From NCBI GenBank assembly GCA_016934605.1, contig JAFGSO010000393.1:1-8448 (forward strand): a DNA stretch of 8,448 nucleotides, written 5' to 3'. The first letter of the stretch is position 1; each line of letters opens with the position of its first letter. Under the pieces are notes generated by a model, which was given only the letters and a program-made list of their open reading frames with translations, did not search any database and was not told the origin of the DNA. Shown here piece after piece: positions 1 to 6,469 of this stretch. This stretch comes from Calditrichota bacterium (lineage in GTDB: Bacteria > Calditrichota > Calditrichia > RBG-13-44-9). Made by a program: the position numbers and the translations under genes.

Positions 1-234
1 TGAAACCAATATAGATTCACCGATGCTTCAATGCAATTCGTGATCATATAAATTCCGAGAGCAGAAAGCAATTCACAAATAAATGGCTCAGAGGCGCAGG
101 GGATCATGTAGGATAGGATAAAGGCTGAAGGACAGCAGTCGATAAAAATAGGATTCAGGAGTGAGGAATCACGAGTCAGTCCAGCATCTAGCCTCTGGTC
201 GTCGGTAGCGAAGACTGCTTTCTGCTTTCTGGTT

Positions 235-254
235 CCAACGACTGAAGTCGCTGG
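235..254. repeat. Small hairpin with CGACT/AGTCG core
   Basis: The core CGACT (239-243) and AGTCG (246-250) are perfectly complementary around a 2-nt centre. The outer CCA (235-237) pairs with TGG (252-254) across one mismatch. It lies in non-coding DNA. It may be a dispersed short palindrome or simply chance. Only one copy is seen in this window. Confidence 0.3.
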
Positions 255-335
255 CTAAAATCAATTGTCCCTGCGGAACAAACATAAAGACATAACATTA
301 TAATATTTTGGTCTTTTTACTCATTCTCTTGTTCT

Positions 336-441
336 CTTGTATCTTGTTTTCTTGCATCCTGTCCTTTGACCAGACCAGTCCGGCAAAGCCGTCCTGACGG
401 GCCTGTCAGGCTGAGCCTGCCAGATGAGCTTGTATCTTGTT
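336..441. repeat. 13-bp direct repeats flanking a hairpin cluster
   Basis: The 13-mer CTTGTATCTTGTT occurs exactly at 336-348 and again at 429-441. The 80 bp between the copies contain the GC-rich hairpin cluster at 381-419. The arrangement could reflect a small insertion flanked by a duplication, or slippage in a region already rich in CTTGT and TCTTG words. The latter makes a chance origin possible. Confidence 0.35.
381..419. repeat. REP-like cluster of three overlapping palindromes
   Basis: Three perfect inverted repeats lie almost end to end in 39 bp: CGGC/GCCG around AAA (381-391), CCTGAC (393-398) with GTCAGG (405-410), and CAGGCT (407-412) with AGCCTG (414-419). The last two share bases 407-410, so they are mutually exclusive folds. 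The GC content is well above the surrounding AT-rich DNA. This resembles repetitive extragenic palindromes. No second copy is present in the window, so repetitiveness is not shown. Confidence 0.4.
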
Positions 442-561
442 ATAATTTTTTTGCCGGCTGATTGAGAATTTATTCTTCTGGAAGTTTGTTTTGTTACATC
501 ATATCCATAAAACTGGTGATGATAGATGCCCGAACCATTTTTTATTCAGTCCTGTTCGGCC

Positions 562-627
562 TTCTCTGTGTGCTCTGTACGCTCAGTGGCACCTGAAATA
601 GCCACAAAGGGCTCAGAACACAGAGAA
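562..627. repeat. Long imperfect inverted repeat (MITE-like or hairpin)
   Basis: The left arm (562-590) and right arm (601-627) are imperfect reverse complements around a 10-nt spacer. The outer ten bases match exactly (TTCTCTGTGT at 562-571, ACACAGAGAA at 618-627), as do the inner five (GTGGC 586-590, GCCAC 601-605). The middle is diverged. No target-site duplication is visible and there is no transposase nearby. It may be a degenerate miniature inverted-repeat element or a structured transcript. The alternation of outer match, diverged middle and inner match suggests an old element. Confidence 0.45.
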
Positions 628-769
628 AAGTATCATTGTATAGTATAACGATGTTCATGCTTATGAATTAAGCAGGCTAAAAAAATTATAAATTTCAAAT
701 GATAAATTGAAAAGCGAGTGTCCAGAAACCAGTATCCAGTTTTTATTCTTTAATCTCTGATCTTTATTC

Positions 770-1624
770 TTAAAATCCTTTCCCCAGTATCTCTCGCGCT
801 TCCGACACAATCATGAAGGCCTCACGGTCATGCAGGCGTACAATGTCCCTCAGGTGGAAAACCTGGCTTGCATCGACAACGACCATAATGAGATTTCTGT
901 CCTCTCCGGAGAAAAGTCCGCGAGCAGGAAGTATGGTGGCGCTCCGGCCCAGATCATTCATGATATGTTCTCCGATTTCATCCACTTTGCCGGTTACAAT
1001 ATGAACCACTTTAGCAAAGGGTTTTCCTGTAAGAAGAAGATCGACTATCTGGGAAGCGATAAAAATAGTGAGAAATCCCCACAGCGCCAGTTCAATGTTT
1101 TGAAAGGTAAGAGCTGCCGAGGTAATGACGCCCACATCAATAATGAAAAGTACCTGTCCTGTTTTAAAGTGGGTTTTCTGTGAAAGAATCCTGGCCAAAA
1201 TCGTTCCGCCACCCGCCGATGCATCTCCCCTGAAAACCAGGCCCAATCCCACACCCACGCTGAGTCCTCCATAAATAGTTGCCAGCATAAGATTATCTGT
1301 CAGGCTTTGAAAGCCCAGATTAATGGAAAAAAAATCTGTAAAGAACGATGCCAGAATAATAGCCAGAATTGTTTTTAGCAGGAATTTTCTTCCCAGAAAT
1401 ATCAGACCAATCAGCATAAGAGGAATATTAAGAACCAGCATGGTAATACCGGTGGGAAATCCCAGAAGATAATGGAACACAATAGCCAAACCTGCCACTC
1501 CACCGGTCGCAATTTTGTTCGGTATCAGAAAGAATACCAGGCCCATTGCCAGAAATACCGCTCCAACCAGGAGATATACCATATCCCGCAGCAGGCAGCG
1601 CATATTGTATTTTTTATCTTCCAT
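770..1624 (-). CDS. YitT family membrane protein (DUF161 + DUF2179)
   Basis: A 284-residue integral membrane protein whose length is usual for the family. About six hydrophobic segments fill residues 14-198. They include two related glycine-rich motifs, one around residues 39-49 (ATGGVAGLAIV) and one around 133-143 (GDASAGGGTIL), which are characteristic of the paired DUF161 repeats. Residues from about 205 to the end are soluble and match the DUF2179 domain seen at the C terminus of YitT proteins, beginning KVVHIVTGK and containing GLFSGEDR. The biochemical function of the family is not well established; a transport role is usually assumed. The start at 1624 is preceded by a GGGG-containing Shine-Dalgarno-like sequence. 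The gene is transcribed divergently from rnfC and may share its upstream control region. The family call is firm; the role is unknown. Confidence 0.9.
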   Translation of the reverse strand: MEDKKYNMRCLLRDMVYLLVGAVFLAMGLVFFLIPNKIATGGVAGLAIVFHYLLGFPTGITMLVLNIPLMLIGLIFLGRKFLLKTILAIILASFFTDFFSINLGFQSLTDNLMLATIYGGLSVGVGLGLVFRGDASAGGGTILARILSQKTHFKTGQVLFIIDVGVITSAALTFQNIELALWGFLTIFIASQIVDLLLTGKPFAKVVHIVTGKVDEIGEHIMNDLGRSATILPARGLFSGEDRNLIMVVVDASQVFHLRDIVRLHDREAFMIVSEAREILGKGF

Positions 1625-1718
1625 TGTACCCCGATCTGTCCTGGAAGTGAAAATTTAAGATGAAATATATGATACCCTTCTGGTGAAATCTATAATTTAT
1701 TTTGGGCTTGGAGCAACA

Positions 1719-1766
1719 TATTCTATTCGGGCGGTTCATTGGTGCACTCGATAGAATAGTTCTATC
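1719..1766. promoter_or_regulatory. Candidate operator: TTCTAT half-site array
   Basis: Positions 1750-1766 read GATAGAATAGTTCTATC, two perfect 7-bp arms around a 3-bp centre. A further copy of the half-site in inverted orientation, TATTCTAT, lies at 1719-1726 and is an exact reverse complement of ATAGAATA at 1751-1758. Three half-sites within 48 bp is what a dimeric repressor or activator with cooperative binding would leave. The regulator is not identifiable from the sequence and none is encoded nearby. The array is about 210 bp upstream of the rnfC start and between the two divergent genes, so it could act on either. Confidence 0.4.
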
Positions 1767-1889
1767 AGTTGATTTATTATTATAAACCATTAAAAATCAT
1801 AAATATAACGCGTTAATGTGTGGTAATCCGATATCACGCTTTTCTCTTTTTCAGCAAGTTATCTGCAGACCGACTTTATGAAAAAATGC

Positions 1890-1919
1890 TTGATAACAAT
1901 GCCTGTAGATTGATATATT
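1890..1919 (+). promoter_or_regulatory. Probable sigma70-type promoter of the rnf operon
   Basis: TTGATA (1890-1895, five of six consensus bases) is followed after 18 nt by TATATT (1914-1919, five of six). This predicts transcription starting near 1926 and a leader of about 50 nt before the rnfC start. A second TTGATA at 1910-1915 has no equally good partner. The operon-proximal position and near-consensus boxes favour it, but AT-rich DNA produces such matches by chance. Confidence 0.4.
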
Positions 1920-1976
1920 TTTCGCCAATGCATTATTTAAAATGCCGGAAGGGGCTTTTAACAAGGATATTTTAAA

Positions 1977-3302
1977 ATGAAAATAAAGTCGTTTCATGGT
2001 GGTGTCCATCCCTTTGAAGGCAAAGAATTTACAGAAAAAAAGAAAATAGAAATTTTACCTTTGCCGGGAACCGTCTCCATCCCGCTTGCGCAGCATATCG
2101 GAGCACCAACCAATCCCATTGTGGAAAAAGGTCAGGAGGTGAAAGCCGGGGAAAAGCTGGCGGAAGCAAATGGATATATTTCTGTTCCGGTACATGCTTC
2201 CATCTCCGGGAAAGTTAAAGGAATTGAGGATATCGATCACCCTGTGGCCGGGAGGGGAAAGGCGGTGACGATTGTCGCGGGTGAATCGGAAGAATGGATA
2301 GATACCATCCGGGAAGATAAAAACTATTTCGATCTGTCTGTTGATGAAATGCGAAACCGAATACGGGAAGCAGGTCTGGCGGGAATGGGCGGAGCTACTT
2401 TCCCGACCCATGTAAAGCTTTCTCCACCTCCGGATAAAAAGATTGATACAGCTATCCTGAATGGGGTGGAATGTGAGCCTTATTTGACAGCCGATCATCG
2501 TCTGATGCTGGAATATCCGGAAGATATTCTCAACGGATTTCGTCTCATTATGAAAATACTGGGTGTACAACGCGGTATCATCGGGATTGAAAACAACAAG
2601 AGAGACGCCGTTGAGGTAATGCGGCAGTATATAAATAACTCCAATAATATCAAAATCGCTGTTTTTCCCGTAAAATACCCGCAGGGTGCCGAGAAACAGC
2701 TCATTAAGGCAACCCTTAACCGGGAAGTTCCCTCGGGCGGTTTACCGATGGATATCGGAGTTGTGGTACAAAATGTTGGAACCGCAAAAGCGGTTTACGA
2801 CGCCGTGGCACATCGCCGTCCTCTTACTCATCGTGTACTTACCGTGACTGGAAGCGGGATCCGGGAACCGAAAAATGTTCTGGCTCCCATCGGGACACCG
2901 TTTCAGGACATTGTCGATTTCTGTGGAGGTCTCACCGAAAAAGCTTCGAAAATCATCATGGGAGGGCCCATGATGGGTATCAGCCAGCCACATCTGAAGG
3001 TGCCGGTTGTCAAGGGAACTTCTGGAATCCTCATCTTGGAGGAGAAAGAATCTCATCTCCGTCCGGAAGAGCCCTGTATAAACTGTGGCAGATGCGTGTT
3101 GGTATGTCCTTCTCATTTACTCCCTACCACCCTCCAAATGCTGGTTTATAATGAAAGGATTGAGGAGGCTGAGGATCTGCATATTATGGACTGTATTGAA
3201 TGCGGTTCCTGTTCGTATATCTGCCCGGCCAACCGCTATTTGGTTCAGACGATCCGCCACGGAAAACGCCAGGTTATCCAGGCACGTAAAAAAGCGAGTT
3301 AA
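1977..3302 (+). CDS. rnfC: Electron transport complex subunit RnfC
   Basis: RnfC is the peripheral cytoplasmic subunit of the Rnf complex that exchanges electrons with NAD(H). At 441 residues it is the short, clostridial-type form without the long repeat tail of gamma-proteobacterial RsxC. The N-terminal part (about 1-100) is the RnfC barrel-sandwich domain, with FHGGVHPFEGK near the start. A NADH dehydrogenase 51K-like domain follows, with the glycine-rich motif GLAGMGGATFPTHVK at 133-147 and NGVECEPYLT at 162-171. Two CxxCxxCxxxCP motifs near the C terminus bind [4Fe-4S] clusters: Cys367/370/373/377 and Cys406/409/412/416. The ATG at 1977 has AAGGA at 1963-1967, 9 nt upstream. It is the first gene of the operon, and rnfD begins 65 nt downstream. 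All key cysteines are present and there is no sign of damage. Confidence 0.96.
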   Translation: MKIKSFHGGVHPFEGKEFTEKKKIEILPLPGTVSIPLAQHIGAPTNPIVEKGQEVKAGEKLAEANGYISVPVHASISGKVKGIEDIDHPVAGRGKAVTIVAGESEEWIDTIREDKNYFDLSVDEMRNRIREAGLAGMGGATFPTHVKLSPPPDKKIDTAILNGVECEPYLTADHRLMLEYPEDILNGFRLIMKILGVQRGIIGIENNKRDAVEVMRQYINNSNNIKIAVFPVKYPQGAEKQLIKATLNREVPSGGLPMDIGVVVQNVGTAKAVYDAVAHRRPLTHRVLTVTGSGIREPKNVLAPIGTPFQDIVDFCGGLTEKASKIIMGGPMMGISQPHLKVPVVKGTSGILILEEKESHLRPEEPCINCGRCVLVCPSHLLPTTLQMLVYNERIEEAEDLHIMDCIECGSCSYICPANRYLVQTIRHGKRQVIQARKKAS

Positions 3303-3367
3303 TGTTATGTTTATAATGATATTACATTGTCTTAAGATTTGATTGGGCCGGAAAGCGAGATCTTTCT

Positions 3368-4414
3368 ATGAACGAGACAGCTGATAAACTTTTCATATCC
3401 ACATCTTCTCCTCATCTGCGCGATACCGATAGCATTAACAAGATCATGTGGACGGTAAACGTTGCATTGATCCCGGCGCTGATAATGGCCTATTATTTTT
3501 TCGGTACCAGGGCTTTATGGATCACCTTACTGGCGGTGGTGGCAGCCGTGGCAACCGAGGCGCTGGTTCATCGGGTGGCTGGTAAATCTATTCGTATTCA
3601 TGATGGATCCGCAGTGATAACCGGTATTTTGCTGGCATTCAATCTACCGGCATCAGCACCCTGGTGGATGCCGATAGTCGGGTCTGTTTTCGCGATCGTC
3701 ATTGTTAAGGAACTGTTTGGCGGTCTGGGAAACAACATCCTGAATCCCGCTCTGGCAGCTCGGGCTTTTCTGCTGGCCTCCTGGCCGGTGGAGATGACAG
3801 CCAGCTGGGTTTCACCCAGAGAGGGAACTCTTTCCGGAATCAGTGCCATTACCAGCGCCACTCCCCTCAGCCTGCTAAAGGACTCCGCTGAAATTATTGC
3901 CAATCCGCAGAATTACGAGCCCGGCAGAGTACAGCAGGCACAGGAGGCTATCGCAAATCTCTCAAGCAGCTATTCCAACCTGCTTATCGGCAATGTGGGT
4001 GGATGTATTGGTGAAACATCAGTCATCGCACTTCTTATCGGAGCACTCTTCATGTTTTACCGCCATGTGTTAACCTGGCAGATTCCATTTACTTATATCG
4101 GAACCGTCGCCCTGCTGGCATGGATATTCGGTGGTTCTGAAGGTTTGTTCACCGGGAACTGGATTTTTCATATTCTATCCGGGGGGCTTATTCTGGGTGC
4201 TTTTTATATGGCAACGGATATGGTCACCTCTCCTCTGAACTCCCGGGGCCAGATCATTTTCGGGGTGGGCTGCGGAATACTTACCGTGGCTATCCGCCTC
4301 TGGGGAGGATATCCTGAAGGGGTCAGTTATTCCATTATATTGATGAACCTGGCTGTGCCCCTGATTGACCGATACACTGTTCCGTCCGTATTCGGGGAGG
4401 TAAATAAAAAATGA
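3368..4414 (+). CDS. rnfD: Electron transport complex subunit RnfD
   Basis: RnfD (348 residues) is a multi-spanning membrane subunit homologous to NqrB, carries covalently bound FMN, and is thought to form part of the ion path. Its N terminus has the family signature SSPHLRDTDSINKIMW (13-28). About nine to ten hydrophobic segments follow. The flavin attachment region lies at 160-170, with SATPL placing the likely acceptor at Thr165. Other conserved stretches are GNNILNPALAARAF (121-134), GNVGGCIGETS (208-218) and FYMATDMVTSP (279-289). The stop overlaps the rnfG start as ATGA, which predicts translational coupling. The ribosome binding site is weak (GCGAGA around 3355-3360), so expression may lean on the strongly initiated rnfC upstream. 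The maturation enzyme ApbE, which attaches FMN, is not encoded here. Confidence 0.96.
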   Translation: MNETADKLFISTSSPHLRDTDSINKIMWTVNVALIPALIMAYYFFGTRALWITLLAVVAAVATEALVHRVAGKSIRIHDGSAVITGILLAFNLPASAPWWMPIVGSVFAIVIVKELFGGLGNNILNPALAARAFLLASWPVEMTASWVSPREGTLSGISAITSATPLSLLKDSAEIIANPQNYEPGRVQQAQEAIANLSSSYSNLLIGNVGGCIGETSVIALLIGALFMFYRHVLTWQIPFTYIGTVALLAWIFGGSEGLFTGNWIFHILSGGLILGAFYMATDMVTSPLNSRGQIIFGVGCGILTVAIRLWGGYPEGVSYSIILMNLAVPLIDRYTVPSVFGEVNKK

Positions 4415-5043
4415 GTAATATTGTAAGACTCGGTATTGTTCTGGCCATTGTCACCCTGATAGCGGCATTTGTTCTGGCCGAAATTTACAGCGTGACAAAG
4501 CCACGAATCGAAATTCAGAAAAAAGCCAAGGAACGCGAAGCACTGGATTACGTGCTTCCAAATGCAAAGGTGCTGGAACCGGTTTCTAAAAAGATTCCGA
4601 TAGTAAACGATGAGGGAGATACTTTGTATCAAAAAGAAGTGGTTGAATATTATCGCGCATATGAGAAGGAGGACAGTACCGGACTGATCGGATATGCTTT
4701 TAAAGCGGAAGGAGCCGGTTACAGCAGCATTATTGAGACCATGGTAGGTTTTGACACTTGGGGAGATATTACACGAATAAAAATCATCAGCCAGAAAGAA
4801 ACCCCGGGACTGGGCGCCCTGGCAGAGAACAGTGAACCGTTCGAGGGGAAAAAATGGAGTACCCAACAGTTCCGTGATAAATCGGTTGAAGATCTTAAGG
4901 TCGATAAAGATGGTGGTGAGATTGTCAGCATCACAGGCGCCACTATTACGTCACGTGCAATCACAAATTCTATTCGTACGGAAATGAAAGATCTGCTGAA
5001 CAGGATTGAATTTTCTCCCAAAGATCAAACCAAGGAGAATTGA
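4411..5043 (+). CDS. rnfG: Electron transport complex subunit RnfG
   Basis: RnfG (210 residues) is anchored by a single N-terminal transmembrane helix (about residues 6-27), with a soluble FMN-binding domain outside the cytoplasmic membrane. The covalent flavinylation motif TGATIT is at 175-180, so Thr178 is the expected FMN site. The conserved ETPGLGA stretch (130-136) is also present. The length is normal. The start overlaps the rnfD stop by 4 nt and has a strong Shine-Dalgarno GGGGAGG at 4394-4400, 10 nt away. Its last codons include the ribosome binding site of rnfE. RnfG is homologous to NqrC, but neighbouring rnfC rather than nqrA or nqrF makes this an Rnf operon. Confidence 0.96.
   Translation: MSNIVRLGIVLAIVTLIAAFVLAEIYSVTKPRIEIQKKAKEREALDYVLPNAKVLEPVSKKIPIVNDEGDTLYQKEVVEYYRAYEKEDSTGLIGYAFKAEGAGYSSIIETMVGFDTWGDITRIKIISQKETPGLGALAENSEPFEGKKWSTQQFRDKSVEDLKVDKDGGEIVSITGATITSRAITNSIRTEMKDLLNRIEFSPKDQTKEN
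5032..5037 (+). promoter_or_regulatory. Shine-Dalgarno deciding the rnfE start
   Basis: AAGGAG at 5032-5037 sits 8 nt before the ATG at 5046 but only 2 nt before the in-frame TTG at 5040. Normal spacing therefore selects 5046 as the start of rnfE. The site lies inside the end of rnfG. Confidence 0.8.
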
Positions 5044-5045
5044 AA

Positions 5046-5681
5046 ATGTCCCTTATCACCGAAGCTGTTAAAGGTATTTATAAGGAAAATCCTGTTTTCC
5101 GCCTGGCCCTTGGGCTCTGTCCGGTGCTGGCTGTGAGCACCTCAATAATCAATGCCATAGGCATGGGAGCGGCGACAACTTTCGTGCTTCTGAGTTCCAA
5201 CACTATTGTTTCTCTTCTGATCCTGCTATTCGGAAAAATATTATCCGAGGAGGGACAAAAAAGTATCAATAAAATCCGTATACCTATGTTTATTGTGGTC
5301 ATTGCTTCTTTTGTGACCATTGTGGAAATGGTAATGGCGGCTTATTTTCCTGAACTATCAGAATCTCTTGGAATTTTTATTCCGCTGATCGTGGTGAACT
5401 GCATCATTCTTGGCCGTGCGGAGGGCTTTGCCAGCAAAAATCCCCTCCTTCCCTCCATTGCCGATGCCATCGGGATGGGCATCGGATTCACGCTGGCTCT
5501 AACGGCCATTGCCTTCATACGCGAATTGCTGGGAAGCGGGGCGCTTCTGGGATTTAACATCATGGGAGGTGAATTTAAACCGGTACTTCTATTCATCCTT
5601 CCGCCTGGCGCTTTCCTGGTTATAGGCATATATATGGGATTTTTAAACTGGCTGGATGAACGAAAAAAGAGATCTTCATGA
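5046..5681 (+). CDS. rnfE: Electron transport complex subunit RnfE
   Basis: RnfE is an integral membrane subunit with six expected helices, homologous to NqrD and paired with RnfA in inverted topology. From the ATG at 5046 the protein has 211 residues. It could start two codons earlier at TTG 5040, but the ribosome binding site spacing argues against that. The signature LALGLCPVLAVS carries Cys25 in this numbering. A second cysteine, Cys119, lies in VVNCIILGRAEGFA. These match the cysteines that, together with those of RnfA, hold an iron-sulfur centre within the membrane in this protein family. The gene follows rnfG after 2 nt and precedes rnfA by 11 nt, so it is certainly co-transcribed. Nothing is missing or truncated. 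Confidence 0.95.
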   Translation: MSLITEAVKGIYKENPVFRLALGLCPVLAVSTSIINAIGMGAATTFVLLSSNTIVSLLILLFGKILSEEGQKSINKIRIPMFIVVIASFVTIVEMVMAAYFPELSESLGIFIPLIVVNCIILGRAEGFASKNPLLPSIADAIGMGIGFTLALTAIAFIRELLGSGALLGFNIMGGEFKPVLLFILPPGAFLVIGIYMGFLNWLDERKKRSS

Positions 5682-5692
5682 GGAAATAAGAT

Positions 5693-6352
5693 ATGGAATA
5701 CAGCATTTTCCAGATTATTATACTTTCCATTTTTGTCAATAATTTTGTACTGGCACGATTTCTGGGGCTTTGTCCCTATATGGGGGTGAGCAAGCAGCTC
5801 GACTCAGCTATCGGTATGGGAATGGCCGTTACATTTGTCATGACTATCGCCTCGCTGGTAACCTGGCTTCTTTACACCTTTTTTCTGGCCCCAACCTATG
5901 AAAATGTTTTCTATTCCCTATTCAACCTTCCCATTCAGGATGTACCCGATCTCACTTTTCTCCGCACCATTGTATTCATTCTGGTTATTGCCTCCCTCGT
6001 TCAGTTTATTGAAATGTATATCCAGAAGGTAAGTCCCACGCTCTACCGGGCACTGGGCATTTATCTCCCTCTGATTACAACAAATTGTGCGATTCTGGGA
6101 GTAGCCGTTCTCAACATCGATCTTTTTTTTATTGACGGACTTCCCGCGGAAAGCAGTTTCATTCACACCATTGTCCAAGCATTTTCCGCCGGTCTCGGTT
6201 TCACTCTGGTGCTGGTTCTGATGGCCGGCATCCGTGAAAGACTTGAAATGATCGGTATTCCAAAACCGTTGCGCGGATTACCAATAGCCTTCATCGTGGC
6301 GGGTTTAATGTCCATTGCCTTCCTTGGATTTTCGGGAATGAACATCGGATAA
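5693..6352 (+). CDS. rnfA: Electron transport complex subunit RnfA, enlarged loops
   Basis: RnfA (homologous to NqrE) is the second six-helix membrane core subunit. Conserved elements are VNNFVLARFLGLCPYMGVSK with Cys27 (15-34), LYRALGIYLPLITTNCAILG with Cys132 (117-136), and a C terminus ending GLMSIAFLGFSGM. The cysteines correspond to the membrane iron-sulfur ligands of the family. The protein has 219 residues, against about 193 for Escherichia coli RsxA recalled from memory. The excess lies in two places: about 17 residues between helices 2 and 3 (near 66-88) and about 8 between helices 4 and 5 (near 143-157). AGGAA at 5681-5685 gives a 7-nt spacing to the ATG. It is the last rnf gene, and a terminator follows 65 nt downstream. 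Confidence 0.95.
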   Translation: MEYSIFQIIILSIFVNNFVLARFLGLCPYMGVSKQLDSAIGMGMAVTFVMTIASLVTWLLYTFFLAPTYENVFYSLFNLPIQDVPDLTFLRTIVFILVIASLVQFIEMYIQKVSPTLYRALGIYLPLITTNCAILGVAVLNIDLFFIDGLPAESSFIHTIVQAFSAGLGFTLVLVLMAGIRERLEMIGIPKPLRGLPIAFIVAGLMSIAFLGFSGMNIG

Positions 6353-6417
6353 TCTTAGAAATTATGACGGCTTTTTTGCCCTGCGGCGATTGAAAATAAA
6401 CTTCATTTTGCACTGCT

Positions 6418-6443
6418 ATCCCCTTATATTTAGGGGATTTTTT
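6418..6443 (+). terminator. Rho-independent terminator after rnfA
   Basis: ATCCCCT (6418-6424) and AGGGGAT (6432-6438) form a perfect 7-bp stem with a 7-nt loop. Six consecutive T follow at 6438-6443, the first of them being the last base of the stem. It lies 65 nt after the rnfA stop and 26 nt before the likely tatC start, so it marks the end of the rnf transcript. The stem is short and the T-run modest, so read-through into tatC is plausible. Confidence 0.7.
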
Positions 6444-6455
6444 AATTGAATTGTC

Positions 6456-6460
6456 GGGGA
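6456..6460 (+). promoter_or_regulatory. Shine-Dalgarno deciding the tatC TTG start
   Basis: GGGGA at 6456-6460, with GGA again at 6462-6464, is 9 (or 5) nt before the TTG at 6470. The other in-frame starts are less well served: the TTG at 6446 follows the terminator T-run with no purine-rich site, and the ATG at 6491 has only a weak AAAG upstream. Confidence 0.55.
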
Positions 6461-6469
6461 TGGATTTTT

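Larger units (their letters stand above)
1..769. other. Non-coding left end, repeat-rich
   Basis: I see no supportable gene here. Forward frames are closed by stops within short distances. One minus-strand frame is open from 254 to the left edge, but it has no ribosome binding site and no recognisable protein. The stretch has the texture of decayed intergenic DNA: short near-repeats of CTTGT and TCTTG around 321-352, CCAG-type near-repeats around 177-184 and 721-739, and several hairpins listed separately. Downstream of the minus-strand YitT gene there is only a weak AT-rich hairpin (TTTCAA 693-698 / TTGAAA 707-712). On the minus strand a run of seven T (679-685) follows it after a 7-nt gap, making a poor candidate terminator for that gene. 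Confidence 0.6.
1625..1976. promoter_or_regulatory. Divergent control region between YitT gene and rnfC
   Basis: This 352-bp gap must contain the promoters of both flanking genes. It is AT-rich. It holds a 17-bp palindrome with an extra half-site (1719-1766), a 10-bp perfect palindrome TAACGCGTTA (1806-1815), and a sigma70-like promoter toward rnfC (1890-1919). No small gene is supportable, and I see no rnfB remnant. A convincing minus-strand promoter for the YitT gene was not identified. Confidence 0.5.

Noticed and set aside
1..254. A minus-strand frame with no stop from 254 to the left edge, with an ATG at 107 giving at least 35 residues.
   Set aside because: No ribosome binding site precedes the ATG, the translation matches no family I recognise, and the frame runs through palindromic repeat DNA. 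It might be the 5' end of a gene continuing outside the window, but the visible part does not support a call.
830..1183. A plus-strand open frame of 117 codons opposite the YitT gene.
   Set aside because: It lies entirely antisense to a well-supported coding sequence, and its translation has no recognisable domain.
2055..2570. A minus-strand open frame of 171 codons inside rnfC.
   Set aside because: It is antisense to a conserved gene, and its protein looks like a reverse-strand shadow with no membrane or domain pattern.
4327..4866. A minus-strand open frame of 179 codons across the rnfD/rnfG junction.
   Set aside because: It overlaps two well-supported genes and their coupled start and stop, and the translation has no recognisable family.
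1977..6352. The possibility that this is an Nqr (Na+-NADH:quinone reductase) operon, since NqrB/C/D/E are homologous to RnfD/G/E/A.
   Set aside because: The first gene is an RnfC with two [4Fe-4S] motifs and a 51K-like domain, and there is no nqrA or nqrF. Gene order and proteins are those of Rnf.
6390..6419. TTGAAA followed after 18 nt by TGCTAT as a promoter for tatC.
   Set aside because: The -10 box matches the consensus at only three of six bases, and the predicted start would fall within the terminator stem or loop.
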